From: JAVJUV01 sp040220415
GTDB taxonomy: Bacteria; Pseudomonadota; Alphaproteobacteria; Rhodobacterales; Rhodobacteraceae
Direction: 5' to 3'
Assembly: GCA_040220415.1 (NCBI GenBank)
Contig: JAVJUV010000089.1
Coordinates: 62,001-126,000 of the forward strand
Length of the DNA: 64,000 bases
Below the pieces are notes generated by a model. The model was not told the DNA's origin. It was given only the letters and a program-made list of their open reading frames with translations, and made no database searches. Of this stretch, positions 24,341 to 32,118 are shown piece after piece; position 1 is the stretch's first letter, and each line of letters starts with the position of its first letter. Position numbers and translations under genes: made by a program.

Positions 24341-24472
24341 ATGTCGTTCAACGACCTGGCGAAGAGAGAGGCGGCCCTGAAGAAGGACGTCGGAACCAAC
24401 TCCCCAAAAACTCAAGCCGATACCAAAGAAACCCCGGTGGTTTCCGAACAGGCCGGTCCTTCGAAAACCTAG
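24341..24472 (+). CDS. Small hydrophilic protein, 43 residues
   Basis: The frame starts ATG at 24341 with GGAAG 5 nt upstream and ends TAG at 24472. The product begins MSFNDLAKREAALKKDVG and ends in a proline- and glutamate-rich polar tail. It has no hydrophobic segment. Codon use looks normal for the region and a good intrinsic terminator (24581-24606) lies 109 bp downstream. Similar short Lys/Ala-rich proteins occur in Rhodobacteraceae from memory, but no function is known. Confidence 0.55.
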   Translation: MSFNDLAKREAALKKDVGTNSPKTQADTKETPVVSEQAGPSKT

Positions 24473-24580
24473 GACGGTCGACACGGTTCATGGCGAGCGC
24501 GACGCGCCGCGACGGATCGGCGGAAGACTAGCCCGGTTATCGGTTCAACGAATGGGTTGAGAGCGGGATGAGTGAAACAC

Positions 24581-24606
24581 GGGCGCCTTCGGGTGCCCTT
24601 GTTTTT
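24581..24606 (+). terminator. Intrinsic terminator
   Basis: Stem GGGCGCC and GGTGCCC with a TTCG tetraloop, followed by TTGTTTTT. It would end the plus-strand transcript from trxC, the DUF2892 gene and the 43-residue protein. Confidence 0.8.
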
Positions 24607-24615
24607 GTCCGAGCC

Positions 24616-24646
24616 AAAGAAAAAAGGCGCACGGGATACGTGCGCC
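24616..24646 (-). terminator. Intrinsic terminator of cold-shock gene 2
   Basis: On the minus strand GGCGCAC and GTGCGCC form a perfect 7-bp stem with a 7-nt loop, followed by TTTTTTCTTT. It lies 24 bp after the stop of the minus-strand cold-shock gene and converges with the plus-strand terminator next to it. Confidence 0.85.
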
Positions 24647-24670
24647 TTCGACTTTGCCTGGTGGCGTGGC

Positions 24671-24877
24671 TTACGCCAGCTGCAGGTTGACTGCGGACTC
24701 GCGGCCATCACGGCCGGCTTCCACGTCGTAGGTCACTTTCTGGTCATCGGCCAGGCCGGTCAGGCCCGAGCGCTCGACGGCGCTGATGTGGACGAAAACG
24801 TCCTTGCCACCGGTTTCCGGTGCGATGAAGCCGAAGCCTTTGGTCGAGTTGAACCACTTTACGGTGCCATTAGCCAT
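24671..24877 (-). CDS. Cold-shock protein 2 (CspA family)
   Basis: This 68-residue cold-shock domain has RNP1 KGFGFIAPE and RNP2 VFVHISAVE, with start and length typical of the family. AAGGAGA at 24886-24892 sits 8 nt upstream of the ATG at 24877. It is an RNA chaperone by family. Most residues match cold-shock protein 1, and the shared upstream dyad element (24941-24984) lies at the same distance, so the duplication appears to have included the control region. Its own terminator follows at 24616-24646. Confidence 0.93.
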   Translation of the reverse strand: MANGTVKWFNSTKGFGFIAPETGGKDVFVHISAVERSGLTGLADDQKVTYDVEAGRDGRESAVNLQLA

Positions 24878-24940
24878 CCGTTGGGTCTCCTTAAGTTAGA
24901 TGCTGCCCGCAGGGTGCGGCAGCCTGGCTTGGTCGGTCTT

Positions 24941-24984
24941 GATCGAGAGACTGACAGCCGTGAAGGGAGACAGTGGTCGATAGA
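24941..24984 (-). promoter_or_regulatory. Conserved csp upstream element, copy 2
   Basis: Begins 64 bp upstream of the second cold-shock ATG. Arms ATCGA (24942-24946) and ACTG (24950-24953) face CAGT (24971-24974) and TCGAT (24977-24981). The loop on the transcribed strand reads GTCTCCC, which can pair with GGAGAC of the gene's Shine-Dalgarno region. The element matches copy 1 with small insertions. Possible roles are a protein-binding dyad or a 5'-UTR RNA switch. Confidence 0.55.
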
Positions 24985-25077
24985 GATTAACGTTCGCGAA
25001 AGGGTATATGGAGGTTCGACGGCCGTTTGGCAAGGGAAATCGGTTTGGAAAGGGTGCGCAGGTTGCGCACCCGGCGT

Positions 25078-25380
25078 CTATTCGGACAGGAGTTTCTTCC
25101 GCGCGGCATACTCCTCGGCGTCGATCTCGCCCTTGGCGAAGCGCATGTCGAGTTCCGCGCGGGCACGGGACTTGCCGGGGCCGTGATCGCCCTCGCCCCT
25201 GCGGGCGAACCAGATGACGCCGGCGACGATCAGGCCAAGGACGATCAGCCAGAGGACCGGGCCGAACATCATGCCGACCCCGTAGCCATAGCCGTAATCC
25301 ATCATGTGGCCGTACTCGTTCGGCTGGGCGAAGGCCAAGGCCGGGGTGGCGGTAAGTAGGGCGGGTAGGGTGAAGCGCAT
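25078..25380 (-). CDS. SHOCT-domain small membrane protein
   Basis: This 100-residue protein has a signal or first helix (residues 1-18, FTLPALLTATPALAFAQ), a tyrosine- and glycine-rich segment, one clear transmembrane helix (GPVLWLIVLGLIVAGVIWFA) and a C-terminal SHOCT domain. The SHOCT end reads DMRFAKGEIDAEEYAARKKL. SHOCT modules are short oligomerisation motifs with no fixed function. GGAG lies 8 nt upstream of the ATG at 25380. The gene stands alone between cold-shock gene 2 and an AT-richer island. Confidence 0.82.
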   Translation of the reverse strand: MRFTLPALLTATPALAFAQPNEYGHMMDYGYGYGVGMMFGPVLWLIVLGLIVAGVIWFARRGEGDHGPGKSRARAELDMRFAKGEIDAEEYAARKKLLSE

Positions 25381-25585
25381 TGGTTTTCTCCGATTGCTGG
25401 GGCGCGGAGGTCGCGCCCGAGGTGGGGAGGTTAGCGCAGGATGGGGGAGGGGGCGCTGATGTGGGTTAAGGGGGGATTCAAGCGCGCCGGGGCCGGAAGG
25501 GGTCCGGACGAGGCGTTCGGGCGGCGGTGTGGGTTGATGGGGAGGATGGTGCGCAGTGACTGCGCACCATACGCTGGCTTGCCGG

Positions 25586-26443
25586 TTAAGTTTCTGGGAT
25601 TCTCGTATTATCCACAAGCAGTAGACGTTTAACGCGCCCATTTGCGGAACTAACCCGCCGGGCTCTAAATTGCAGTTTCTTCGGTAATCCAGCATTGCTG
25701 CCGTGTAGCGACCAAGTGAGCAATGGTAAGTCTCCAGAATTATAGTCGGGGCCGGGACGCATCGGCAAAACTCTATCCAGTTGATCGATGTATGCACGTC
25801 CGTTTCGAGACAACGAATTATATCTCGTTACGTTACCAGTGAATACCTCAACTCCTATTGCCTCCTCACGTGTGTTCACCCAGTCTTTGGTGTTGGCATT
25901 GAGCTCAATAAGTTGCTGTCTTGGTGTATTGATTTCTATGGTCGCGACACCTTCGCCGCCTCCAATTGGCCGGTGCGCACGCTGAAGGCTTCCCTCCAGG
26001 GTTTCTGCAAGTTCGTCCAGGTCGGCAGGAGGTTTCTGAAGAGGTGGAGGTTCCCTCCTCGAATAAATCTTCTTAAGATGGGCCGTTTCTGGTTCAGCAT
26101 CGAGATCGCCCGTGGCGCGGCGAAAAGCTGTTTTTATGAAGTCATAGAATACGGGAGCTCCTATCGCGGTTACTATTCCCGACATCGCTGGATAGGCTTC
26201 AATCACTGCTATGACTTCAACAATGAAACTGCCGGGACGGGCAGGGCGAATGACAAAATGTGCTCCACGAAGTGCTGTTGCTCTAGTCACAATTTCGCCA
26301 GTCATGAATGCATGAGTAGCGATTTGAAGCGACTGCCCGATGCCTTGAATCGAAGTTGTTCCGTCATAGAGAGGTAGAAGATTTTTATTTGCGATTCCAC
26401 CATCAAATCGAATTTTGAATTTGTGTGTTGCTAGTTCCGGCAA
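25586..26443 (-). CDS. Unrecognised 285-residue protein in an AT-richer island
   Basis: I cannot place this protein in a family with confidence. The N-terminal half begins KFKIRFDGGIANKNLLPLYD and contains a hydrophobic helix-like stretch around residues 87-107 (GIVTAIGAPVFYDFIKTAF). The middle is charged and proline-rich. The C-terminal third (VEVFTGNVTRYNSLSRNGRA) looks like a small beta-barrel. Base composition over 25.6-26.5 kb is visibly AT-richer than all neighbours, with codons such as TTA, ATA and AGA that are rare elsewhere in the window. The gene ends next to a non-coding stretch with a duplicated ettA 3' end. These signs point to horizontal acquisition. A hypothetical cargo or defence gene is possible but unproven. 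Confidence 0.6.
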   Translation of the reverse strand: MPELATHKFKIRFDGGIANKNLLPLYDGTTSIQGIGQSLQIATHAFMTGEIVTRATALRGAHFVIRPARPGSFIVEVIAVIEAYPAMSGIVTAIGAPVFYDFIKTAFRRATGDLDAEPETAHLKKIYSRREPPPLQKPPADLDELAETLEGSLQRAHRPIGGGEGVATIEINTPRQQLIELNANTKDWVNTREEAIGVEVFTGNVTRYNSLSRNGRAYIDQLDRVLPMRPGPDYNSGDLPLLTWSLHGSNAGLPKKLQFRARRVSSANGRVKRLLLVDNTRIPET

Positions 26444-26822
26444 AGTCTATCCTCCATTAAAATATACTAAAGATGTGAAAAAAAGATGCTTGAAGTTAGA
26501 TACCCTAAGCAAGATGGCTGCATGCACAACCCATACGAGTGTAGCACGCAGTTTTGCTGCAAAGAACCGCTTCCGCGCACGCGTCAAACCCAAACGGACA
26601 TCCAAGTGGCCCGCGCTAGCCTCCGCCCGTTCGCACCTCGGAAGGTCCACCGGACCTTCCACTCTTCGGGTTCAGGTGCTCACCGGGTGAATTTCTTGTA
26701 CTTCAACCGCTTCGGCCCCAACGCAGCATAAGACCTCAACCGGGTGCCGCACGCAACTTTGCTCCGCAAAGTCGCTTTCGCGCACGCGTCGAACCCAACC
26801 GGAAATCCAAGAAACCCAGCCG
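26444..26822. repeat. 379-bp gap with imperfect duplication of the ettA 3' end
   Basis: A 29-bp segment at 26688-26716 repeats ettA's last codons at 26831-26859 with one mismatch; in the ettA frame it would encode GPKRLKYKKFTR and a TGA stop. A second block (26541-26606) matches 26744-26811, so the whole unit 26541-26716 is a diverged copy of 26744-26859. Copy A carries about 60 extra bp, including the perfect hairpin GGAAGGTCC-ACC-GGACCTTCC at 26640-26660. No complete gene is present. Confidence 0.65.
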
Positions 26823-28478
26823 TTACCGGCTGAATTTCTTGTATTTCAACCGCTTCGGCTCGACGGAATCCGCCCCCAGCCGCCGCTTCTTGTCTTCCTC
26901 GTAATCCTCGAAGTTGCCCTGGAACCACTCGACGTGGGCCTCGCCTTCGAAGGCCAGGATATGCGTGCAGATGCGGTCGAGGAAGAAGCGGTCGTGGGAG
27001 ATGACCACGGCGCAGCCGGCGAAGTCGACGAGGGCGTCTTCGAGGGCGCGAAGGGTTTCCACGTCGAGGTCGTTGGTCGGTTCGTCAAGGAGCAGGACGT
27101 TGCCGCCGGATTTCAGGAGCTTGGCGAGGTGGACGCGGTTGCGCTCGCCGCCGGAGAGGAGGCCCACCTTCTTCTGCTGGTCGCCGCCCTTGAAGTTGAA
27201 GGCCGAGCAATAGGCGCGGGAGTTCATCTGGGCATCGCCCAGTTGGATGATCTCGCCGCCGTCCGAGATCTCTTCCCACACCGTCGCGTTGGCGTCGAGC
27301 GCGTCGCGGGACTGATCGACGTAGGAGAGCTTGACGGTGTCGCCGTACTCGATCGTGCCGCCGTCAGGCGTCTCCTGCCCGGTCAGCATGCGGAAGAGCG
27401 TGGTCTTGCCGGCGCCGTTCGGGCCGATGACGCCGACGATGCCGCCCGGCGGCAGGTCGAAGGAGAGATCCTCGACCAACAGCTTGTCGCCCATCGCCTT
27501 CTTCAGGTCGTGGACGTCGATCACCTTGCCGCCCAGGCGCGGGCCGTTCGGGATGATGATCTGGGCGCGCGCCATCTTTTCGCGCTCGGACTGGTTGGCG
27601 AGGTCGTTATAGGCGTTGATCCGTGCCTTCTGCTTGGCCTGGCGGGCCTTGGCGCCCTGCCGGATCCATTCGAGCTCGCGTTCGAGCGTCTTCTGACGCG
27701 ACTTGTCCTCGCGCGATTCCTGCTCCAGCCGCTTGGCCTTCTGTTCGAGCCAGGCCGAATAGTTGCCCTCGTAGGGGATGCCGCGGCCGCGGTCGAGTTC
27801 CAGGATCCAGCCGGTGATGTCGTCGAGGAAGTAGCGGTCGTGGGTGACGATCAGGATCGTGCCCTTGTACTCGATCAGGTGCTGTTGCAGCCAGGCGATG
27901 GTCTCGGCGTCAAGGTGGTTGGTCGGTTCATCGAGAAGAAGCATCTCGGGGGCTTCGAGCAGAAGCTTGCAGAGCGCGACGCGGCGGCGCTCCCCACCCG
28001 AGAGCGTGTCGGGCATGGCGTCGTCGGGCGGGCAGCGCAGCGCCTCCATCGCGACGTCGATCTGGCTGTCGAGATCCCAAAGGTTCTCGCTGTCGATCTC
28101 GTCCTGAAGACGGGCCATCTCGTCGGCTGTCTCGTCCGAATAGTTCATCGCCAGTTCGTTGTACTTGTCGAGCTTGGCCTTCTTGGCGGCGACGCCTTCC
28201 ATGACGTTGGCGCGGACGTTGATCGTCTCGTCAAGCTGAGGTTCCTGCGGCAGGTAGCCGACGCGGGCGCCTTCGGCCGCCCAGGCCTCGCCCTGAAAGT
28301 CCTTGTCGATTCCCGCCATGATCCGGAGCAGCGTGGACTTGCCCGACCCGTTGACGCCGACGACGCCGATCTTGACGCCGGGCAGGAACGACAGGCGGAT
28401 GTTCTCGAACAGTTTCTTGCCGCCGGGGTAGGTCTTGGACACCCCGTCCATGTGGTAGACATACTGGTAGCTGGCCAT
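26823..28478 (-). CDS. ettA: Energy-dependent translational throttle protein EttA (ABC-F)
   Basis: This 551-residue ABC-F ATPase binds the ribosomal E site and gates the first translation step according to the ADP/ATP ratio. Two ABC domains are present. Walker A sequences are GVNGSGKST (near residue 40) and GPNGAGKTT. Signatures are LSGGERRRVALC and LSGGERNRVHLA, each followed by LLLDEPTN. Between the domains lies the arm and linker, rich in Arg, Lys and Glu (KRLEQESREDKSRQKTLERE). The start at 28478 (MASYQYVYHM) is typical; the frame extends upstream without coding character. The last codons are duplicated just downstream. Confidence 0.95.
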   Translation of the reverse strand: MASYQYVYHMDGVSKTYPGGKKLFENIRLSFLPGVKIGVVGVNGSGKSTLLRIMAGIDKDFQGEAWAAEGARVGYLPQEPQLDETINVRANVMEGVAAKKAKLDKYNELAMNYSDETADEMARLQDEIDSENLWDLDSQIDVAMEALRCPPDDAMPDTLSGGERRRVALCKLLLEAPEMLLLDEPTNHLDAETIAWLQQHLIEYKGTILIVTHDRYFLDDITGWILELDRGRGIPYEGNYSAWLEQKAKRLEQESREDKSRQKTLERELEWIRQGAKARQAKQKARINAYNDLANQSEREKMARAQIIIPNGPRLGGKVIDVHDLKKAMGDKLLVEDLSFDLPPGGIVGVIGPNGAGKTTLFRMLTGQETPDGGTIEYGDTVKLSYVDQSRDALDANATVWEEISDGGEIIQLGDAQMNSRAYCSAFNFKGGDQQKKVGLLSGGERNRVHLAKLLKSGGNVLLLDEPTNDLDVETLRALEDALVDFAGCAVVISHDRFFLDRICTHILAFEGEAHVEWFQGNFEDYEEDKKRRLGADSVEPKRLKYKKFSR

Positions 28479-28641
28479 TCGTGAATCTCCGCTTCGGTGT
28501 CCGGGCGTTCTAGTCGGGTGGGCGGGGGTTTTCAACGGCAGACGGCAGAGCGGCGGCGGGGGCGGGCTTGCGTATTTCCTGCAAGATGAAGGCGCGCGGT
28601 CGCGATTGACAATCCGGGTGCCGGGCCGGAAGTTGCCGCCC

Positions 28642-29697
28642 ATGACCAGACCTGCTCACACCCCCCGCTATACACCCGCCGACGACCGCTACCAACGCAT
28701 GCAGTATCGCCGCTGCGGGCGGTCGGGACTGAACCTTCCCGCGATCAGTCTGGGGCTTTGGCACAATTTCGGAGGCGACACGCCGCACAATCTGAAGCGC
28801 GATCTGTGTCGCGCGGCTTTCGACAACGGCATTACACATTTCGACCTGGCGAACAACTATGGACCTCCGCCGGGGTCGGCCGAGGAAGCGTTCGGTGAGA
28901 TTCTGAAGACTGATTTTGCCGGATACCGGGACGAACTGATCATATCCTCCAAGGCCGGGTACAAGCAGTGGGAAGGACCTTATGGCGAGTGGGGCAGCCG
29001 CAAGTACCTGATTGCGTCCTGCGACCAGTCGCTTGAGCGGATGGGTCTGGATTACGTCGACATCTTCTATTCGCACCGCTTCGATCCGGACACGCCGCTG
29101 GAAGAGACCATGGGGGCGCTGGATCAGATCGTCCGATCCGGCCGGGCGCTCTATGCCGGTATCAGTTCCTACAACAGCCAGCGGACGCTGGAGGCCGTCG
29201 CGATCCTGAAGGAGCTGGGAACGCCGTGCGTGATCCACCAGCCCTCGTACAACATCATCAATCGCTGGGTCGAACGCGACGGGCTGCTGGATGTGCTGGA
29301 TGATGCGGGTGTCGGGTCCATCGCATTCACGCCGCTTGCGCAGGGAATGCTGACGGCGAAGTATCTGAAAGGCGTGCCCGAAGGCAGCCGCGCAACCCAG
29401 GGCAAGTCTTTGAAAGCGGACTGGCTGACAGACGAGATGATCCGGCGGTTGAACGGGCTGAACGACGTGGCCGCGGCACGGGGGCAAACGCTGGCACAGA
29501 TGGCGCTGGCCTGGGTGCTGAGGGCCGGAAGGGTGACCACCGCGTTGATCGGGGCTTCGAAGGTTTCTCAGATCGAGGATTGCGTCGGCGCGTTGGGAAA
29601 CCTGACGTTCTCGGCGGACGAGCTTCGGCAGATCGACGAACTGGCGGATGCGGGCGCTGAAGTTAACCTGTGGTCAAGATCTTCGGAGGAAGTCTGA
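28642..29697 (+). CDS. Aldo/keto reductase, YghZ (L-glyceraldehyde 3-phosphate reductase) type
   Basis: This 351-residue NADPH-dependent aldo/keto reductase has the catalytic Asp and Tyr in THFDLANNYGPPPGSAEE, the Lys in ISSKAGY, and His in YSHRFDPDTPLEETM. NPSYN-like QPSYNIINRWVE and the C-terminal TTALIGASKVSQIED are typical of the YghZ/Kv-beta-like group. That group reduces methylglyoxal and L-glyceraldehyde 3-phosphate. The ATG at 28642 is used because an upstream ATG at 28606 adds a stretch over the ettA promoter. It is divergent from ettA. Confidence 0.9.
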   Translation: MTRPAHTPRYTPADDRYQRMQYRRCGRSGLNLPAISLGLWHNFGGDTPHNLKRDLCRAAFDNGITHFDLANNYGPPPGSAEEAFGEILKTDFAGYRDELIISSKAGYKQWEGPYGEWGSRKYLIASCDQSLERMGLDYVDIFYSHRFDPDTPLEETMGALDQIVRSGRALYAGISSYNSQRTLEAVAILKELGTPCVIHQPSYNIINRWVERDGLLDVLDDAGVGSIAFTPLAQGMLTAKYLKGVPEGSRATQGKSLKADWLTDEMIRRLNGLNDVAAARGQTLAQMALAWVLRAGRVTTALIGASKVSQIEDCVGALGNLTFSADELRQIDELADAGAEVNLWSRSSEEV

Positions 29698-29869
29698 CCG
29701 GAATACTTCGTTTCCAAGTTGGTATTTCTTGTATCCGGCCATTGGTGAAACGCCTGAGATCGGACGTCACGCGTTCGGCAAAGTCCGACCTCGCCAGGAC
29801 GCAAGCTTTTCCTGATGGTTCGCATTTTGAAGGCTGTCTGATCACTATTCCTGGTCAAGTTCCGACGGA

Positions 29870-29922
29870 TTGATTTCGATCAATGCCGATATTCTCAGGG
29901 CTCGATTTAATTTAATCGCTAA
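29870..29922 (+). promoter_or_regulatory. Consensus FNR/FnrL box with class II promoter geometry
   Basis: TTGAT-TTCG-ATCAA at 29870-29883 matches the FNR consensus exactly. A TTTAAT hexamer at 29906-29911 could be the -10 element; a start site near 29918 would put the box centre at about -41.5, the class II activator position. The next gene, a diheme cytochrome c, starts at 29954. Confidence 0.8.
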
Positions 29923-29953
29923 ACTATTTCCCTGATTTTTTGGAGGAAGAATC

Positions 29954-30670
29954 GTGAAATTTGCTTTCAAAACAATGGGTGCGGTCGCGCTTGCAGCCGC
30001 ATTTGGTTTACAAGCGGGCGATGTCTGGGCGGAGAGTATCGACCAGGGGTCAGTAGCACGCGGCGGCAAACTTTATGACAAGTGGTACAAAGTGATCAAG
30101 ACGGAAGCGCCAGAGGCTTCGCACCCTCTTTATCCTGCGGGCGCCGCCTATGCAGACGATGCTGCGTCCAACTGGCGTTGCAAGGAGTGCCACGGCTGGG
30201 ATGGGCGTGGCTCTGCCGGAGCCTATTCGAGTGGAAAGCACGCAACCGGCATCAAGGGTATCGATGGTTTCATCGGAGGCGATCCGGAGGTGGTGGTCGG
30301 GATTCTGACCAGCGCACAACATGGTTTTGGCGACAAGATGTCGGAAGCTGATCTGATGGATCTCGCAAATTTCGTCGTCCACGGTCAGTTGGACATGGCG
30401 ATGTACATCGATGCGGCATCCAACGCGCCGAAAGGCGACGCCGAAGCCGGCATGCAAGTGTACAATACGGTGTGCGCGAATTGCCATGGTTCGGAGGGCA
30501 AGCTTCCGAAGGATATGCCGCCTTTGGGGTCACTCATGGGTAATCCGTGGGAAGTCATGCACAAGATACTGAACGGACAACCCGCGGAATCGATGCCCGC
30601 GCTGCGCGCGATCGATCTTCAGGTAACGGCAGACGTAATGTCCTACCTGACTACCTTGCCCCAGGAATAG
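29954..30670 (+). CDS. Periplasmic diheme cytochrome c
   Basis: This 238-residue exported protein has a signal peptide cleaved near residue 26 (AGDVWAES). Two c-type heme sites are present: CKECH with GWDGRGSAGAYSS after it, and CANCHGSEGKLP in the C-terminal domain. Likely sixth-ligand methionines are in MPPLG and SMPALRA. It belongs to the cytochrome_C/CBB3-like class, and each half resembles a small monoheme domain. TTGGAGGAAG upstream suits the ATG at 29954. A NapC-type tetraheme gene follows 83 bp downstream, and a consensus FNR box precedes it, so it is probably an anaerobic or microaerobic electron carrier fed by that quinol dehydrogenase. The terminal acceptor is not in view. Confidence 0.88.
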   Translation: MKFAFKTMGAVALAAAFGLQAGDVWAESIDQGSVARGGKLYDKWYKVIKTEAPEASHPLYPAGAAYADDAASNWRCKECHGWDGRGSAGAYSSGKHATGIKGIDGFIGGDPEVVVGILTSAQHGFGDKMSEADLMDLANFVVHGQLDMAMYIDAASNAPKGDAEAGMQVYNTVCANCHGSEGKLPKDMPPLGSLMGNPWEVMHKILNGQPAESMPALRAIDLQVTADVMSYLTTLPQE

Positions 30671-30699
30671 CCACTTCCGGGATGGGATGAAAATGCGCT

Positions 30700-30720
30700 G
30701 CCGGGGCGTTGTGCCCCGGC
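30700..30720 (+). other. Hairpin between the cytochrome c and NapC-type genes
   Basis: GCCGGGGC and GCCCCGGC form a perfect 8-bp stem with a 5-nt loop and no U-run. It lies between two genes of one operon and may act as an RNA-processing or stability hairpin that sets their relative levels. Confidence 0.55.
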
Positions 30721-30753
30721 GGTCGATTGGTCGCCCAAAAAGGAGACAGGCGC

Positions 30754-31347
30754 ATGGTGCAGTTCGTGAAGCGGGCTTGGAAGTGGTTCCTTCGCCCCAG
30801 TGTTCTGGTGGGTCAGGGGATACTCTTGACCGTTGGCGTGGCAGTGGGTGTTATCTTCTGGGGTGGCTTCAATACCGCAATGGAGGCTACCAACACGATG
30901 TCGTTCTGCATCTCGTGTCACGAAATGCGCGACACCGTTTATGAGGAATACAAAACCTCGGTTCATTACAGGAATGCTTCAGGTGTGCGGGCAATCTGTT
31001 CCGATTGTCACGTGCCACATGCGTGGGGTCCCAAGATGGTGCGCAAGATCAGAGCATCGAATGAACTATGGCACAAGTTCAGGGGCTCGATCGACACTCC
31101 CGAGAAATTTGAAGCCAAGCGCCTGGAACTTGCGACCCATGTCTGGGACACGATGAAAGCGACCGACTCTCGCGAATGCCGGAATTGTCACAGTTTCGAG
31201 GCAATGGATTTCGAGCACCAGGACCGACGGGCTCGCGAAAAGATGGAGCCGGTGGCTCTGGGTACCGACCTGTCGCAAGGCTCGACCTGCATCGATTGCC
31301 ACAAAGGGGTCGCGCATAAATTGCCAAAGGTCGAGCGCGACGACTGA
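30754..31347 (+). CDS. NapC/NirT-type tetraheme quinol dehydrogenase
   Basis: This 197-residue membrane-anchored multiheme cytochrome has one N-terminal helix (VLVGQGILLTVGVAVGVIFW) and a periplasmic domain with four CxxCH sites: CISCHEM, CSDCHVP, CRNCHSF and CIDCHKG. The CISCHEMRDTVYEEY segment is diagnostic for NapC/NirT, which oxidises membrane quinols and passes electrons to a periplasmic reductase. No napA, napB, torA or nirS gene is nearby; the partner is the diheme cytochrome encoded upstream. AAGGAG lies 8 nt before the ATG at 30754. FNR-type control is inferred from the shared promoter. Confidence 0.92.
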   Translation: MVQFVKRAWKWFLRPSVLVGQGILLTVGVAVGVIFWGGFNTAMEATNTMSFCISCHEMRDTVYEEYKTSVHYRNASGVRAICSDCHVPHAWGPKMVRKIRASNELWHKFRGSIDTPEKFEAKRLELATHVWDTMKATDSRECRNCHSFEAMDFEHQDRRAREKMEPVALGTDLSQGSTCIDCHKGVAHKLPKVERDD

Positions 31348-31427
31348 CATCTCTGCGATGTCCGTGCCGACCGGTCGAGGCTCCCTGACGCGCGACGCGT
31401 TGACTTGATGCGGTTTCGGCCCGAGTA

Positions 31428-32042
31428 ATGCGCTCCATGATACAAGGGTTTCCCCCGGCTCGTCCGGGCATGTGCATCGGACTTCTGGGAGGATCCTTCG
31501 ATCCGGCGCACGAAGGTCATGCGTTGATCAGCCGCGAAGCGTTGAAGCGCTTCGGGCTGGATGAGGTCTGGTGGCTGGTCTCTCCGGGTAATCCGCTGAA
31601 GGCAGAAGGACCTGCGCCACTGGACAAGCGCATGGAAAAGGCCCGGGATGTCATGCAGCATCCCCGTGTCCGGGTGACCGATCTCGAGGCCCGCTTCGGA
31701 ACACGATACACCTATGCGACGCTTGCCGCGCTTCTGAGAACCTATCCCGGGGTGCGGTTCGTCTGGCTCATGGGGGCGGACAATTTGGCGTCGTTTCATC
31801 ATTGGGACCGTTGGCGCGAGATCATGGCGCTGGTTCCGATCGGTGTGATGGCCAGGCCAGGTCAGAGGATTTCGGCGCGGATTTCTCCCGCTGCACGGCT
31901 GTTCCGCCGCTACCGGCTGCGTCCGCGCGAAGCCGGTTTGCTGTGCATTTCAGAGCCTCCCCGCTGGTGTTTCCTGAACGTTCCGATGAGCGATCAGTCC
32001 TCGACCGAACTGCGCACGAAGGGTGACTGGCGGCGTTCCTGA
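31428..32042 (+). CDS. nadD: Nicotinate-nucleotide adenylyltransferase
   Basis: This 204-residue nucleotidyltransferase carries GLLGGSFDPAHEGHALISREA, whose HxGH-type motif binds the nucleotide phosphates, and the second landmark MGADNLASFHHW. The C-terminal SSTELR matches the ISSTxxR region of NadD. It makes deamido-NAD from nicotinate mononucleotide and ATP. The start is ATG at 31428 or 31437. No rsfS or proA gene is alongside, which is where alphaproteobacterial nadD often lies. Confidence 0.92.
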   Translation: MRSMIQGFPPARPGMCIGLLGGSFDPAHEGHALISREALKRFGLDEVWWLVSPGNPLKAEGPAPLDKRMEKARDVMQHPRVRVTDLEARFGTRYTYATLAALLRTYPGVRFVWLMGADNLASFHHWDRWREIMALVPIGVMARPGQRISARISPAARLFRRYRLRPREAGLLCISEPPRWCFLNVPMSDQSSTELRTKGDWRRS

Positions 32043-32118
32043 CGCCCTTGAGTCACATTTCGCGGAGCCGATATCTGAGTGCCTTGCTTGTATCCGAAAC
32101 ACGGCGGATAAACCCCTC

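Noticed and set aside
26934..28484. 516-codon plus-strand frame over ettA
   Set aside because: It is antisense to an unambiguous ABC-F gene and its composition mirrors the complementary strand.
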